Assembly (NCBI GenBank): GCA_947396885.1 | Contig: OX377202.1 | Span: forward strand, 76,604,643-76,668,642 | DNA length: 64,000 nt | Reading direction: 5' to 3' | From: Heligmosomoides polygyrus polygyrus | Lineage: Eukaryota; Nematoda; Chromadorea; Rhabditida; Heligmosomidae | Shown here: positions 42,451 through 54,534 of the stretch, one piece after another | Position numbering within the stretch: position 1 is the stretch's first letter | How the letters are laid out: every line of letters starts with the position of its first letter | The notes under the pieces: model-generated | What the model was told of the DNA's origin: nothing | The model's input: the letters and a program-made list of their open reading frames with translations, nothing else | Database searches by the model: none | Program-made: the position numbers and the translations under genes

Positions 42451-45400
42451 AGTGAACGGACGCTTGGATGGCATGGCCACATCCTTGGAAGACCAGAAGA
42501 TCGCTCATAGGTTGGATGTACATTCGCGTTGTATAGAAGCGTTGAGAGTTGGAAGGCTATACCAGGCAAGTGCGTACAATAAACAAACGGAAGAATGACA
42601 TTAACAACGATGTACTGATGGTTGCCACAATGCCGCATTTGAGCCTGAAACTATTTTCGAGAAATTTTCACTCTTTACGCTGTAATAAACCAGAATTCTC
42701 TATTTTCTCTTTAAATAAGACTTTTCGGACTGTAAGTTCCCAACTGGCTAGACCTCCTTCGACCATGAGACTCCAGACTTATCGTGGAAGGCTAAACACT
42801 GCTTTTCTCATCGGCTCGCCAGTGAAAGCCATCGCATTGGTCAAATGGACCTCCATATTTCCTTCACGATACCCCATACAAGTTAGAAAAGGTGGTGCAA
42901 AGCGTGTACCAAAATAGGGTTTGAGAAATTTGTGCCATTTTGTTCTTTAATTGTTCATAATGAATCGCTTAACGTAGGAATCACAAGTCTTAGTGGTGCA
43001 AGGCTTGAAAAGCCGGTACTTTCCCGCTATTAGTTCAATTTCTGGACGTGTAATAGCTCGAAAACAAACATTCGGAAGAAAAACACCAGGCCTTTTGCTG
43101 CCATTCTGCAACGCAGTCTCGTCAGCCAGTGTTTTGAACTCTGATAATGTTCAGGTCTGTCAGAGGCACCTGAGTTTGTAATTTCTTAATTTTCAAATTT
43201 TAATAAACAACCTCTAGACTCCCATATGTCCCTTCAAACTCTATCTTAAAATGAAAACAACTAAAGATTGGTCCCATTTTTTCAAACAACTAGTAAATGA
43301 AATATAAACGAAATGAATAATGAATGAATGAATGAATGAATGAATGAATGAATGAATGAATGAATGAATGAATGAATGAATGAATGAAATATAAACAGCA
43401 CTCTAATAAAGGCGTCGTTGACACAATTCTTACTTTGAAACATTTTCACCAGAATGTCACGAAAGTCTCTAAGCATCTATTCAGTTGTCAGTCACCCTAA
43501 AGTGTGGCAACTATATAAGTGAGCGTACATCTGACTGACGATGAGTTTGGCGAGAATCATTCGTTCTAATTATGAGCGAGCAGTGTAGAAGGGATTGCCC
43601 ATCTTTCCTATCCTAAGCCTCTGTTGGAAAGGGACCTGCACGTCCCTATATATTTGTGCTTGCCTAAGATCCCAGTTGTCATACAATGGCACTCGGTACG
43701 ACACTTTGAAAGGGATAAAAGTAGAGCAGTAAGCAGAGAAAGGCAACGGAGCGGTAATAACAAAAGTGACAAAGGCTCAGCAAGGTGTTCTAGGCTTCTG
43801 CAAGTAAAACAGGATGCAAATCACGACTGGCTTTGTTGGACCTTCACACGCAGGTGCGTGTAGATGTAATTTCCTGAATTGCTTATCCTTTTACGGCTCT
43901 TTCGGCTCTCCTATTGTTTCTCCGACTTTGAGAAAACATATGGATTGGCAGACAATATTCCAACTTACGGGATGGGCCAAGATCGATTTTTCTAAAAGAG
44001 TAGCTCCTACGTGTGCTAAAAGCCCCCAAAAATTTAAGAGGCTGGTCATGCACTCAAATGACGTAAAGCGTTGTTGTCTCAACGAAAAAAGGTAGTTGAG
44101 GCGTTTCCAACGAATTCTCTCAACAATAAACCGTGCTTTAGATTGCAGCGTTCATACAGAGCAATATGTTGCACAAACGTAGTTCTTAGTTTACAAAAAA
44201 AAAACCCGAATACCGGTTGGATTCGTGTTCGCATCATGCGGCTATTTTACAAATACGCTCTCTCAGTTGTTCTATATTTTGTCGCATATAATTTAACAAA
44301 ATGCCAATTTAGATAAGGGCAAGAAGCTTCACAACCTAAGCTCTCATTTTTGAGGTTCACAGCAAAATGGGAGCAGAAGTACACGCCGGGTGCTTAAGAG
44401 GTTTTTGCATGACGAGGAGCGTGTAGTTAAACTTAGGGTGAGTTTGCATTCCTTATCACAACTTTCAAATCACGACGCAAAATAACTTCGCTGAACACCG
44501 CCTTATCCGCAAAAGAATCATAAGGCCTCGACAAGCACAGGTCCCCGAATGTTTATGGAAGAATGTCTAATTGCAAATGTGACCCAATCAAGAGCTTGGC
44601 CTACCTTGCCTTCCAACTTTCATTTCCCTAATTTTCAAAATATTTTATTATGCTGTGCTTTCGATTTTTATTTACACCTACAAATTTAGACGTTTGTATA
44701 TACTTACCATTAGGAGTGTACACATTTCTTGAAGATTTAGCTAAAGCTGTTAAAAGCAAAGTTTGATCCCTCATACAAGCAAATATAGGTGGTTTGATCG
44801 GCGCGTTAAGCTTCACGCCTTCTTTAACAACGAATTAGCCCCTTAGGCATTAGCTCTCGCGAACAACAAGCAACATAATCATCCTACTCAAAATCTAGAG
44901 GTCGGTGTTGGTTCAATATCATTAATATTCATTCCTTGTCTTACTTTTCAAGAGAGGAAAGCTGCGTCACCTTTTTTCCTAAAATCAAGGGCTTTTTTTT
45001 ATTGAGGGATGAGTAGTGATAAAAATATTGAAATATGCTCTGCTAGCGTGATTAAGAACTTCGTTGCCCAGAATGATTGAAGCCTCGTTTGAGAATTGGG
45101 AGGTTCTTTTGAATTTCTCTCGTGTGCAAAGGAAGATTGAAGATCTATTTTATATGCCGAAGAAAAGACGTAAAGTGAGATCGTGGAGACATGAATAGCC
45201 TATGTAGCCATCCTTTGTGCCTGGCAAATAGGCAGAAACCTTACAATTGTAGTAGGTGATGAGTCATCTGCTAGAAAAAACATCGACCCTAACTTGTTCA
45301 ATATTTCACCGATCTTCGCATTCGATTCATTCATTTAATGCGAAGATCGGGCGCAACATTTACATGGTGCCTCTCAACGAGGCGGCCTGTCAGGTGCATC

Positions 45401-45689
45401 ACATAATTGAGTGACCACGGCTCTCAGTGTCTCGTCCTCAGAGACTTAAACTTGTAAGGACCCAGAAGCTTTTATCCACACACCGAATACCTGCTCAATC
45501 CTTGCTTCCTGGCAGCCTTAGGTGAACAGCAAAGAGAACTATTGCATGTAAAGGAAGCCATTCGATGGCCCGACAAGAGCACGTCGTTTATTATTCTTAA
45601 TAGACGATTGGTGACCGAGATCTAAGATACCTCCGAACTGTTCCAGACAGAATATCTCCAAGTAACTATGTAGGGTATACCAAAGTCGG
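42451..45689. other. No recognisable gene
   Basis: ORFs up to 122 codons occur but lack domain motifs or exon-like borders. The only clear structure is the TGAA microsatellite near 43.3 kb. Confidence 0.35.
43307..43388. repeat. (TGAA)n microsatellite
   Basis: About 18-20 nearly uninterrupted TGAA units. On the minus strand they translate as a repeated IHSF peptide, which is an artefact. Confidence 0.95.
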
Positions 45690-46004
45690 GTGTTTTATGT
45701 TAATGAAGGCAAGCCTAGATTCCTTAATTCTATGTCTGACAATCAGACTGATTACGCTTCCACATCCTTTGTTAGTCAGAAGCTTTTAGCCTCTTCCAGC
45801 TTCCCTTATGCCCGTGTGGTTACTGGTCACACATCTACACCGATAAATGGTTGGCTTTGCGAAATCCCCTGCAACAGAATAGTGAACTGTAATGTAACCT
45901 CTTTACTTTTTCTTACAGACAATCCCTATTATAAAGCCTATTTCCGACCAGCTGTCGTTCAGCATGTTAATCAGCACGTGCACAACAATACAGCTGAGGC
46001 GTAA
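45690..46004 (+). CDS. Unidentified 104-codon ORF, possibly two exons
   Basis: I do not recognise this protein. The open frame contains a good nematode-style acceptor (TTTTTCTTACAG, ending at 45919). The segment after it encodes a compact end (NPYYKAYFRPAVVQHVNQ) before a stop at 46004. The part before it starts at an internal ATG near 45732. No signal peptide, membrane helix or known motif is visible. It may be an orphan gene or chance. Confidence 0.2.
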   Translation: MFYVNEGKPRFLNSMSDNQTDYASTSFVSQKLLASSSFPYARVVTGHTSTPINGWLCEIPCNRIVNCNVTSLLFLTDNPYYKAYFRPAVVQHVNQHVHNNTAEA

Positions 46005-46079
46005 CTATATTTTGTTGCCCAGCAGGATCTTCTTTTAAGGTACATATATGAAAAGAAGCTGTGAAAAGGCCGAACACAT

Positions 46080-46870
46080 AGTCTGTATGCATTGGATCCG
46101 ATTGAAAGTCTTCGGATAATTGGATGATTCGGGGAACGGCAATTTCGCGGACCCCGGCTTTTGCCGGGTTTTTGGATGATTCAGGTAAGGCCATTTAGTT
46201 TCGCGCCGGATTTCGAAAATCTGATTCGGATATCGATTCGGACATCCGAAATCCGGCGAAGGCCACTGCGCGACCTGCAAGGAAGGGTTTCGACCATGCA
46301 TGGTGACGAGTGGCATAAAAAAATAGAATTACAAGTGCATAGGAAAATATGTTTAGCTACCAACTTCCTTCAGAAATGCCCCCGACAAACACCAAATTTT
46401 GAAGTTTTAAGGACGGCCACAGTGGAAGGACGAAGAAACCATAATAGCAAGCACGTAAAGACGAAATAAAAAAAAGTGGATAGTATGCGCCCCTATAATG
46501 AAATTGTTCATGCCATACATTGGATCCGAATCCGATTCAAGTAAATAGAATCCGGAATGGGCTGCAAAGCTCGGATAGGTATACCAATCGGATAATGCTA
46601 TTTTTGGAAAGCCAGGATCTCACGATGAGCAAGTAAAGCTAATTTTCATAAAGCGAATTTTGGGAAAAATCATATCAATGATTTTTTTCTGATCGGCTAG
46701 CAGATATCCGATTCGGTTGGATATCGGACTTCTGATTCAAGTAAGTCATCTGGAGCACAGAAAAGCCCTGGTGAAAATCACATCTATTTGAATCATTAAT
46801 ATAATGACATCTTTGGAAAGATACGGACTTTCCGAAGATGTTATTATCAGGGCAATCCATTTATCAGAAG
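46080..46870. repeat. Region enriched in ATCCGAT/GGATATCC motifs
   Basis: Short motifs such as GATTCGGATATCG, GGACATCCGAAATCCGG, GATCCGAATCCGATTC, ATATCCGATTCGG and GGATATCGG recur irregularly on both strands. It resembles a decayed low-complexity or satellite-like sequence, but no unit length could be fixed. Confidence 0.35.
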
Positions 46871-47739
46871 TTTGTAAAAAAGAGGAATCCGAGTTATTCG
46901 AAGCAGCGTCGGCTCCAATGTATAGTTCATGTATCAGTAAGGCGAAGCATAATACGCATACGGTACATCTGCAATGAACAACTTCGCTGAATACTTGACG
47001 GATTATTTGCTTATCATCATATCACAAACAGTTAGGGTCGTCAATGGGCCAAATATAGGGTGATGAATAAGCCTTCGATGCTTGAGGAATGTTAAAAGCT
47101 CATAAATTTTGTACCATTCAAAGGTTTACAGCGAGTGGTAATAGTGAGACGGACATTTCTCCCTCCCCAAACTCAAGGCAAACAGAAAATTAAGAAGCAC
47201 TGGAAGCCGATAAGAATGGAGGTCGCAGCAGGACATTTCGTATCGAGCTCCATTGTGAACGGCGGTGTTCTAATGCAATCAAGCAACGGAGAACAAAGGG
47301 GGAACCAGGAAAACCACAGTGCAAAACTATTAATTAAACGAGAGCAAAACCTCAGAGATATCTCGGAACGCATTCAAGGCAATGCGATCACTGTAGAGGA
47401 CGAGAGTCAGAGGTGCGACTAGGTGGCAGGTTGGTGGCCGGTGTCTATAGACTTGTACTATTGATGTAGTAGAAATGATTAACGGCATAAATCAACCGAG
47501 ATAGCGTTGGGTGCCGAGTGCACTCGCATGGGAGCACCGAGATTGACTGGTAGTTTACTACTACGATCTGCGTTATGCCACTGGCTGGAGACGGAGCTGC
47601 TCGACAAGGACTCTGACTTTCCGCTCGGTGCACCTCTGGCGGTGAGCTTGCAGATGCCAGACGTGCCGCTGGGGACAAAAACTGAACGCGAGAAGCGGCC
47701 GAATCGATATTGATAAGAGCGAAATAATCCGCGGTGAAG

Positions 47740-48110
47740 GGCATGAGTTGAGCGATTGCGACAAACGAAGGCGGTGTAAGGCAAGGGCTGGCCGGTGCGG
47801 TGGATGCGCAACAAGCTGGCGCAGGGACCGCTGGGCGCCTGCGCTGGCGAGCTCGTAACCGCGGGCGACGGCCAGCTGGCCATGGCTGGCGACGGGAAGC
47901 TGCTGTCCGCAGGTTCTGGACGGAAGCTGCGGTGTTTTGGTGGTGATGGACGGCGGCAGGCGATCAGCCGTGCCCACCGCTCGCTCGTTTTCACGAGCTG
48001 TGATGGGTCGGCCAGTGCAGGAGACGAACGCACCGTCATCCACAGTTTGCATGTGACATTCTCGCATTCTTCGACGCGAATGGCACTGCCGAAAGCGCTG
48101 ACCACATGAA
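47740..48110. other. GC-rich block with 24-bp imperfect repeats and long overlapping ORFs
   Basis: This block is clearly richer in G+C than its surroundings. On the plus strand it reads AGDGQLAM, AGDGKLLS, AGSGRKL, an 8-residue (24-bp) imperfect repeat in a 104-codon frame (47795-48109). On the minus strand a 208-codon frame (48105-47479) is open. Neither resembles a known family. Possible explanations are an old element ORF, a minisatellite or a lineage-specific gene. Confidence 0.3.
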
Positions 48111-48402
48111 AATCACGGTGACTGTGAATAATCTGCTATATGTAATCCGCTATCCGCTTCGCCTATATGTGCCGGTAGTTGGACCACAGTCAGATCAACA
48201 TTCTTGACCTGTAGAAGCTTGCGGGAGTTCAACTTATTTCTAGCCCAAAACGAGAATCTCTTAGAATTATCTGAGCATTCGCTCGCTTGATTGTTGTCCA
48301 GCGTTGCGTTGCTGTAACTGTTTCCGTTCTCATTTATTGGTGCCTACTTAGTCCTCAAGTTTGAGTTATTAATGTTTGTGTTTTTTTGTTTCTTTAATAT
48401 CT

Positions 48403-48470
48403 GCGTGGCTACCACCACGCTGTGAATAAATAAATAAATAAATAAATAAATAAGTAAATAAATAATTAAA
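48403..48470 (+). repeat. Hairpin followed by (AAAT)n tail, probable retroposon 3' end
   Basis: GCGTGGCTACCACCACGC (6-bp stem, 6-nt loop) is followed after five bases by a run of AAAT units to about 48468. A stem-loop plus short-repeat tail is typical of the 3' end of some LINEs and their SINEs. Confidence 0.5.
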
Positions 48471-48476
48471 TCTGAG

Positions 48477-48600
48477 ACTAGCGGCGGAGTTGGGCATGAA
48501 CCATAGCATTAGGTAGTCCGGAAAGTTCTCGTTCTCAGTGCTTAAGCACATCTGTTTAAGCAGAAGATGCGGGTTCGAGTCCCGCCTGGCGCAAGAGTTT
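48477..48600 (+). repeat. tRNA-like SINE head (B box)
   Basis: GATGCGGGTTCGAGTCCCGCC contains a canonical T-arm (GCGGG TTCGAGT CCCGC) and B box. GCGGCGGAGTTGGGCATG is a weak A-box candidate about 85 bp upstream. The 3' flank CTGGCGC has no matching 5' acceptor strand, so it is not an intact tRNA gene. Confidence 0.45.
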
Positions 48601-48829
48601 TGATCGTAACAAAACATCCTGTAACAACATATCTCGTTCTCAGTGTTTTGTGTTACTATTTTTCATTCGTCTATTTTTAAGTAAAAACTCAACTTGCAGT
48701 GCGCATTAATGCTGTTTTCTGTACAGAGTTTTTCGCTCTACCTGACGAAGTAATTTATGCTTCAACGTTGTTTTATATTTCTGTTTTTGAAAGTCTTCTT
48801 GTATTATTGGTGGCGATGTCCGTTCCTCC

Positions 48830-51800
48830 ACGTGGCGCCACTGGAAGCTGCCCGCTTTGCGAGCTAAGCCGAACACGGACATTCGATTACAGGCGACAGG
48901 CCCTTGTGACAGGTCGGCCTACGAACACCCATGTCATATCACATGGTGTATGATAGCCCAAGTATTTCGAGGTAGTGCTACGGCGTCCGCGGGAGCCGAC
49001 GCGCACTCGCAGAGCCCCGCGAGTGTGAGAAGTATGCGAGGGTCCCTGATGCGAGTACGGCATCGGGGGTAACTGAGCTAGTCCGAAGCTCCAGTAACGT
49101 AAGCATGACCCGCGTGGCAACGCTGAGTGTGGGTACGTTGACGGGCCGCTCGTGCGAGTTGGTTGAAGCATTGGAGCGTAGAAGAGTTGATCTCTGTGCG
49201 GTGCAGGAGACGAAGTAGTCCTTCCGCAAGTCAAGGGACATAGGACGTGGCTTTAAGGCCGTTCTATGTGGAAGTCCCAGGACCACCAGTGGTGTCGGAA
49301 TAATCGTCTCGGAACGATTTCGTGACTCGATCGTAAGCGTCGAGCGCTTAGACGATCGATTGATGAAGATCGTTGTCGCCGCTAAGCAGCGCCTCTATCA
49401 CTTCTTCTCTGCGTATGCTCCGCAGACTGGCTGCTCCGATCAAGCCGAGGATGAGTTTTGGAATCTGCTTGATGAGAAGACAGCAGAGGTACCGACGAAA
49501 GATGTCATCATAGCCGCTGGTGACCTTAATGGGCACGTAGGTGCTACGAAAGACGGGTACAGCTGTCATGGTGGTTTCGGATACGGAACACGAAACGCCG
49601 ATGGTGAATGCATTCTTGATTACGCGGAATCGCATAACCTCACTATAGTGAACACGGTTTTCCGAAAACGCGACTCGCACCTTATCTCATGCTACAGTGG
49701 GAGCACCAAGACTCAGATAGACTTTGTCCTTGTGAGAGATCGCGACCGGAGTTTTGTCACAGGCGCGAAGATCGTGCCGTATGAGACGGTCGCCCCACAG
49801 CACCGACCGCAGATCTGCACTTTGAAGATCGCCCCTCCGAGGCTGGAGCAGGTCGGGCGATGCGGTGCCGCAAGAGTCAAGTAGTGGCGAATGAAAGAGA
49901 AGGAAGCAGCTGTGATTTTTCGCGTGCGGTTGCCGACAGTCGCGACTATCGGCGAAACTTGGAAGAAGACGACCGACGCGATTCGTCAAGCTGCACAGTC
50001 GGAACTCGGCATTACGAAGCCTGGGCGACAGAAGGTCGGCAAGCAGGCATGGCCGTGGACAGATGAAGTGAAAACAAAAGTGCGACAGTAGAAGTCGCTT
50101 TACCACGTGTTTCTCGGCGAAAAGACGGCCGATAACTGGCGGAAGTACCAAGAAGCCAAGAGGCTGCAAAGAAGGCCGTGGCTGTTGCAAAAGCCACTCA
50201 TTATGGAGATGTCAACGAGAAGCTCGAATCGCGCGATGGTGAGCGGTATCTGTACCGACTTGCAAAGTTTCGCCATCGGCAGACCGAGGAGATTGAGAAG
50301 TTCGCTGGCATCAATTATGAGTGCGGCCATCTTCTGACAGACCGCAAAAAGGCGCAGAAGAGATGGCGCGATTACTTTGAGGAAATTTCCGCTATGGAAT
50401 TTCCTCACCCGGCCATCCCTTCTGTGGCTTCTGTCCATGGTCCCGTTCACAAGGTCTCTGTAGAGGAGACAGACGCGGCTCTGAGGAAGATGAGGTCAGG
50501 CAAAGCGACTGGGCTCGACGACATGGCAGCTGATCTGTGGAAATCAAAGCTGTGGTAACCTGCTGAGTGGTTGGCGCAGTTCTTTAACCAGGTTGTGGTG
50601 GAGAAGAAGGTGCCTGAGTGTTGGCGCCAAAGCACGACGATTCTGATTTGGAAGAAGAAGGGCTGTCCTGCATCCAATTACCGTCCGATTCGCTTGCTTT
50701 CGCACAGCATGAAGATCTTTGAGCGAGTTGTCGATGAACGAATTCGGGACATCGTCCAGCTTTCCAGCAATCAGTGGGCTTCGTGCCTAGCTGTGGCACC
50801 GTTGATGCCATACATGCCGCCCGCCTCCTGATAAAGAAGCATCGCGAGAAACAGAAGCCGGTGCATATCGCCTTCCTCGACTTGGAGATGGCCTTTGACC
50901 GCGTGCCGCGTGATGTGACATGGTACATCCTGGATCAGCATGGAGTTCCTGAAGAGCTCATAGAGTGGGTGTACTGTACAGAATTGTGCTCTGTACTGTG
51001 TACAGACTTCTCTGCTCTTGTTCAAAGAGTCGAGTTCAAGCTGCACCTGGAACCTCGGTGGAGTTTCCCATCTCTATCGGGGTACACCAGGGTTCTGCTT
51101 TCCCTACTCCCCTTTGTTGTCGTCATGGATGCCATCACACGAGATCTTCAGAAGATCCCCTGGACGTTGCTTTAAGCCGATGACGTGACGCTCGCTAGAG
51201 AAGATAAAGGTGAACTCGTGGGAGAGCTGTAAGCTTGGTGTGATCGCTTGGAGCGGTTTGGACTGAACGTGAAGAAGACCGAATATCTAACAACGGACGT
51301 TACTGAGTCCAGCTCCATCAAGGTTAACGGCATCGGGCATTCCACGCAGTGCGGTCTTTAAATACCTGGGATCAGCAATCGCGTCTGACGGCAAACTGAT
51401 GGTCGAAGTGAATTCACGCGTGAGTCCAAGTGGCGCTCGTTGACTGGCGTGCTCTGCGACAGGAAGATACCAGAGCGCTTTAAGTCGAAGATCTACAGAG
51501 CAGTCGTCCAGCCAGCAGCGATGTACGGCGCTGAGTGTTGGCCTGCCACTAAGGAAGTTGAAACGCGCCTCAGCGTCATGAAGACGAAGATTCTGCGCTG
51601 GACGGCCGGGGTGACCCGCATGGACCGCATCCGAAACGATGTCATTCGGCAGAAGTTCGGTGTCGCGCCGATAGCTGACAAGATGCGCGAAACTCGCTTG
51701 CGATGGCACGGCCACGTTCTGCGTGGAAAGGAAGGCAGCGTCCGCAAGATAGGCCTTAACTTCGAGGTGGTAGGAAAGCGGCCTAGAGGGTGCCCGAAGC

Positions 51801-51955
51801 AGCGATGGGCTGATACGTTACATATGGACTTGAAAGTAGCTGGCGTCCACCCCGATCTAGCGCTGGATCGGGAAAGGTGGCGTCATGACACCAGAATAGC
51901 GGACCTCGCCACCAAGCGAGACAAACGCTGAAGAAAAAGAAGAAGAAGGAGAAGA
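48830..51955 (+). mobile_element. RTE-clade LINE, near full length, inactivated
   Basis: Order: 5' UTR from about 48830; AP-like endonuclease (about 49130-49860) with CAVQETK, YAPQ, AAGDLNGHVG, TQIDFVLV and QHRPQIC; reverse transcriptase (about 50440-51230) with KATGLDDM, NYRPIRLLS, AFLDLEMAFDRVPRD and an ADD box; then the C-terminal part (FKYLGS at 51357, AMYGAECWPATKEVETRL, RLRWHGHVL, RGCPKQRW) ending KRDKR-stop at 51930, followed by a GAA-rich tail. Lesions: a TAG just after QETK (49216), a TAA after WKSKLW (50556), a stop in place of Tyr of the YADD box (near 51174), and frameshifts. Confidence 0.88.
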
Positions 51956-51964
51956 AGAAGGTCT

Positions 51965-52170
51965 TATTGAAAGTATGTCGAAGAAGAATTTCCGAGTGAT
52001 ATTTTATTTTATCTTCAAATTGGGACAATGCGCGGCCGAGACAGCTCGACAAATCAATCAAGTGTGAGGGCAAGTGAGAGTGTTGGAGAAAGCACTGTGC
52101 GCCAGTGGTTTAGTAAATTTTGGACCGGAGATGATGGAATAAGTCCAGTGGTGGCCTCAGGCAAGTGCGC
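51965..52170 (+). mobile_element. mariner transposase N-terminal relic
   Basis: Two frames together read like the mariner N-terminal helix-turn-helix: FKLGQCAAETARQINQV, then after a frameshift SVGESTVRQWFSKF followed by GDD. No TIRs were found. Confidence 0.65.
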
Positions 52171-53102
52171 TGTACCGAAAGGTGTCTATTTCGACTAAAT
52201 CCGATAAGATTTGAGAGAGTTATGGTAGTTCAAAGTGAAGCATTCAAAACGCTAAAAACTTTCCAGAAAACGTAACAAGTTCACTCAGTAGAACGCGATG
52301 GTGAAACTTATTTTGTCCGGAAATTAATGCAGGTTTTGGACCTCAAACTTTAAACAGACATATCTTAGCTCAAACACAACTTTGTTAATAGAATTAAGAA
52401 CCATTCGAGTCTGCACATCTTTGACAACGAGATGCTATCTTACTTATTCCTTGAAGTAATGTTCTCTAATGCCGTTTTTCGGCTTCGAATATCAGATTTT
52501 CAGTGGGATTCTCCTTCCTTTAGAAACCGCAGTTTGAAAAACGTCGCAAGTTTCATTCTTGTTTTGCAGGAGAAAAGTTTGTAGAGCCAGCAGACGTCCG
52601 CCATACTTCTTCTAGAAGACAAGGAGTGAAGATTTAAAAACCTGTTTTGAATAGAAGCTTTGGGGGCCTGGGGATGATAGAATTCGTTATATCTGGTGAT
52701 TATCTTTCAAGTATAGCTGTTCTCTACTTTATCACTGTATTGAATATCCTTCTTCTTACGCGGCGAGAACACTATGCTTCCACTTTCTAGAATGGGTCTC
52801 ACAAATGCTTTATAGGCCTTAAGAGTAAAGTTTTGCTCTTGAAGTCCTTTAACTCTTTAAATATACGATAGGCTACACCTTATGCTTTATTTCACATCAT
52901 TTTGAGATGGTCGGAGAAGTCTAGCTTACTGTCATATTTGATCCCGAGATCTGTGACCATTCGGACTTAGCTTTTGTAAGCGTATGTGAAGGAGTCTAGC
53001 GTATAAGAAGACGATGTAGAGTCTCGACCAATTCGTAGATAATTTGTTTTTTTAAAGACTGAACGGCAGCTCCCGTGTTTTAGACCAAGTTGAGGCACTG
53101 TA

Positions 53103-54534
53103 CAGGGTGCGCCATAAATATGGTCACTCAATAAAAAGCGAATTACTGATGGGGAATTTGTCAGGGAATAGCGAAACTTTCTCAACAATTTACTAACAAT
53201 TTAGTTAACACGCAAAATGGATATCATCTAATATGATCTTCCTTAGGCCCCTGTTATACTCCCGCGGGAGCTTCCGCGGATGGGCGGAAATCGCGTCGGG
53301 ACCCCGCGCCGGGCCACTCGTCGCGGCCCGCCACGCCCGCCTCCGCCGTGCACCATTGGTCCGCGAACGTTCCGCGGATGCTCCCGCGGGAGTATAACAG
53401 AGGCCTTAGCACGAATGACAACCTTCAGACGCTTAAGGTAGGACTCAACGGCGGCACGCAAGGTTGGTTGCGGAATTTCCTTCCATGCTTTTTCCCGTGA
53501 AGATTTCAATCCTCGAATCGTAGTACGCCTTCTTTTAGCGCAGGCTTCACCCTCTAGAATAAACCAACGCAGTAATCCATAACACTCAAATCTTACGAGT
53601 TTGTCGGTCATTCAGAAACAGGGATGAAGTTGAGAAGATTCGATGCGCACCACTCCTGAGTGTTCTTGGACTTATGAGCGGGTGCGCCGTTCTGTTGAAA
53701 GGTCCGTGTTGTATTTCCAGAGTGTTCTGAGCCTAGGGAAGCAACTCCTTCATCACAATGTCGTTCACGTAGACATTGGTGCTGACCTTGGCTCCTTTTT
53801 CAACGAAAACCAATCGTGTTCGCCCTGTGGCGCAAACTCCGGCCCAAACCATCAGGGAAGCTGCAAGAGAGCTCCTGTGAACGATGTCTGCATCCTCACC
53901 ACTTTCAGCCAATAACCGCAAGTTTTGACGGTTAAAAGACTGCTCAATTGAGAAAAGTTTCTTATCAGTGAAGAGCGTCGTGCAGTGGTCGTGCCGCTCG
54001 AGGAGTCTTGGACATTTTTTTCTTCTTCCTTCCATCTGTGCAGGCGTTTGTCCGTGCAGTTGACTGAATTTGTAGGGGTATAGTCCAAGTTCATTATTAG
54101 CAACTGGCTTCATCGTCGTAGCCGATACGTTGAACTCGGATGCCATCTTTTTCATGCTGCGGCCTGCATTCCACTTGACTTGTTCTTTCACAATTTTTCG
54201 AAGGCTGCTCGTAGCTACGGATACTTGGCAGCCAGGTCGGGAACGATCAACGAGATAGTTACGTTCCACACAGCGATAGACTGTCGTCTTGTGCGCCTTC
54301 AGCAGGCGAGGGATGTTAAGAACAGAAGGTTCTGCCCTTCTCAGATCCAAGATTGCGCCTCTTTGACAACAAGACTTTACCATTTCTGATAGAAGCAGTG
54401 TGGAGATGCAAAAAACACTATATACGGCTAAGATGACACGTAGAATCCGAAGAAGCAATGGAAACATAAAAACGTTCACAAACAAATCCAAAAAATGACG
54501 CGCGAAAAAGTGACCATATTTATGGCGCACCCTG
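53103..54534 (-). mobile_element. Tc1/mariner-superfamily element with 26-bp TIRs, carrying an inserted MITE
   Basis: The ends CAGGGTGCGCCATAAATATGG are inverted copies, flanked by TA. A minus-strand frame (54530-53733) holds most of a transposase: RGAILDLRRA and HKTTVYRCVERN (helix-turn-helix), LFTDKKLFSIEQSFNRQN (first Asp region), LMVWAGVCATGRT and VFVEKGAKVSTNVYVNDI. The C-terminal part continues in other frames to WKEIPQPTLRAAVESYLKRL at about 53430. The GC-rich MITE at 53246-53405 cuts off the final residues. Without that insert it is 1.27 kb. The C-terminal frame breaks suggest inactivity. Confidence 0.85.
53246..53405. mobile_element. GC-rich 160-bp MITE with TTA target duplication
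   Basis: The ends GGCCCCTGTTATACTCCCGC and GGCCTCTGTTATACTCCCGC (inverted) continue through CGGGAGC and TCCGCGGA. TTA flanks both sides. The 3-bp TTA duplication suggests the PIF/Harbinger group. It contrasts in base composition with its AT-rich host element. Confidence 0.85.

Noticed and set aside
43282..43476. ORF with repeated IHSF peptide
   Set aside because: Translation of the TGAA microsatellite.
48530..48600. Possible functional tRNA gene
   Set aside because: T-arm and B box are good, but no acceptor-stem partner, D-arm or normal anticodon arm closes the fold.
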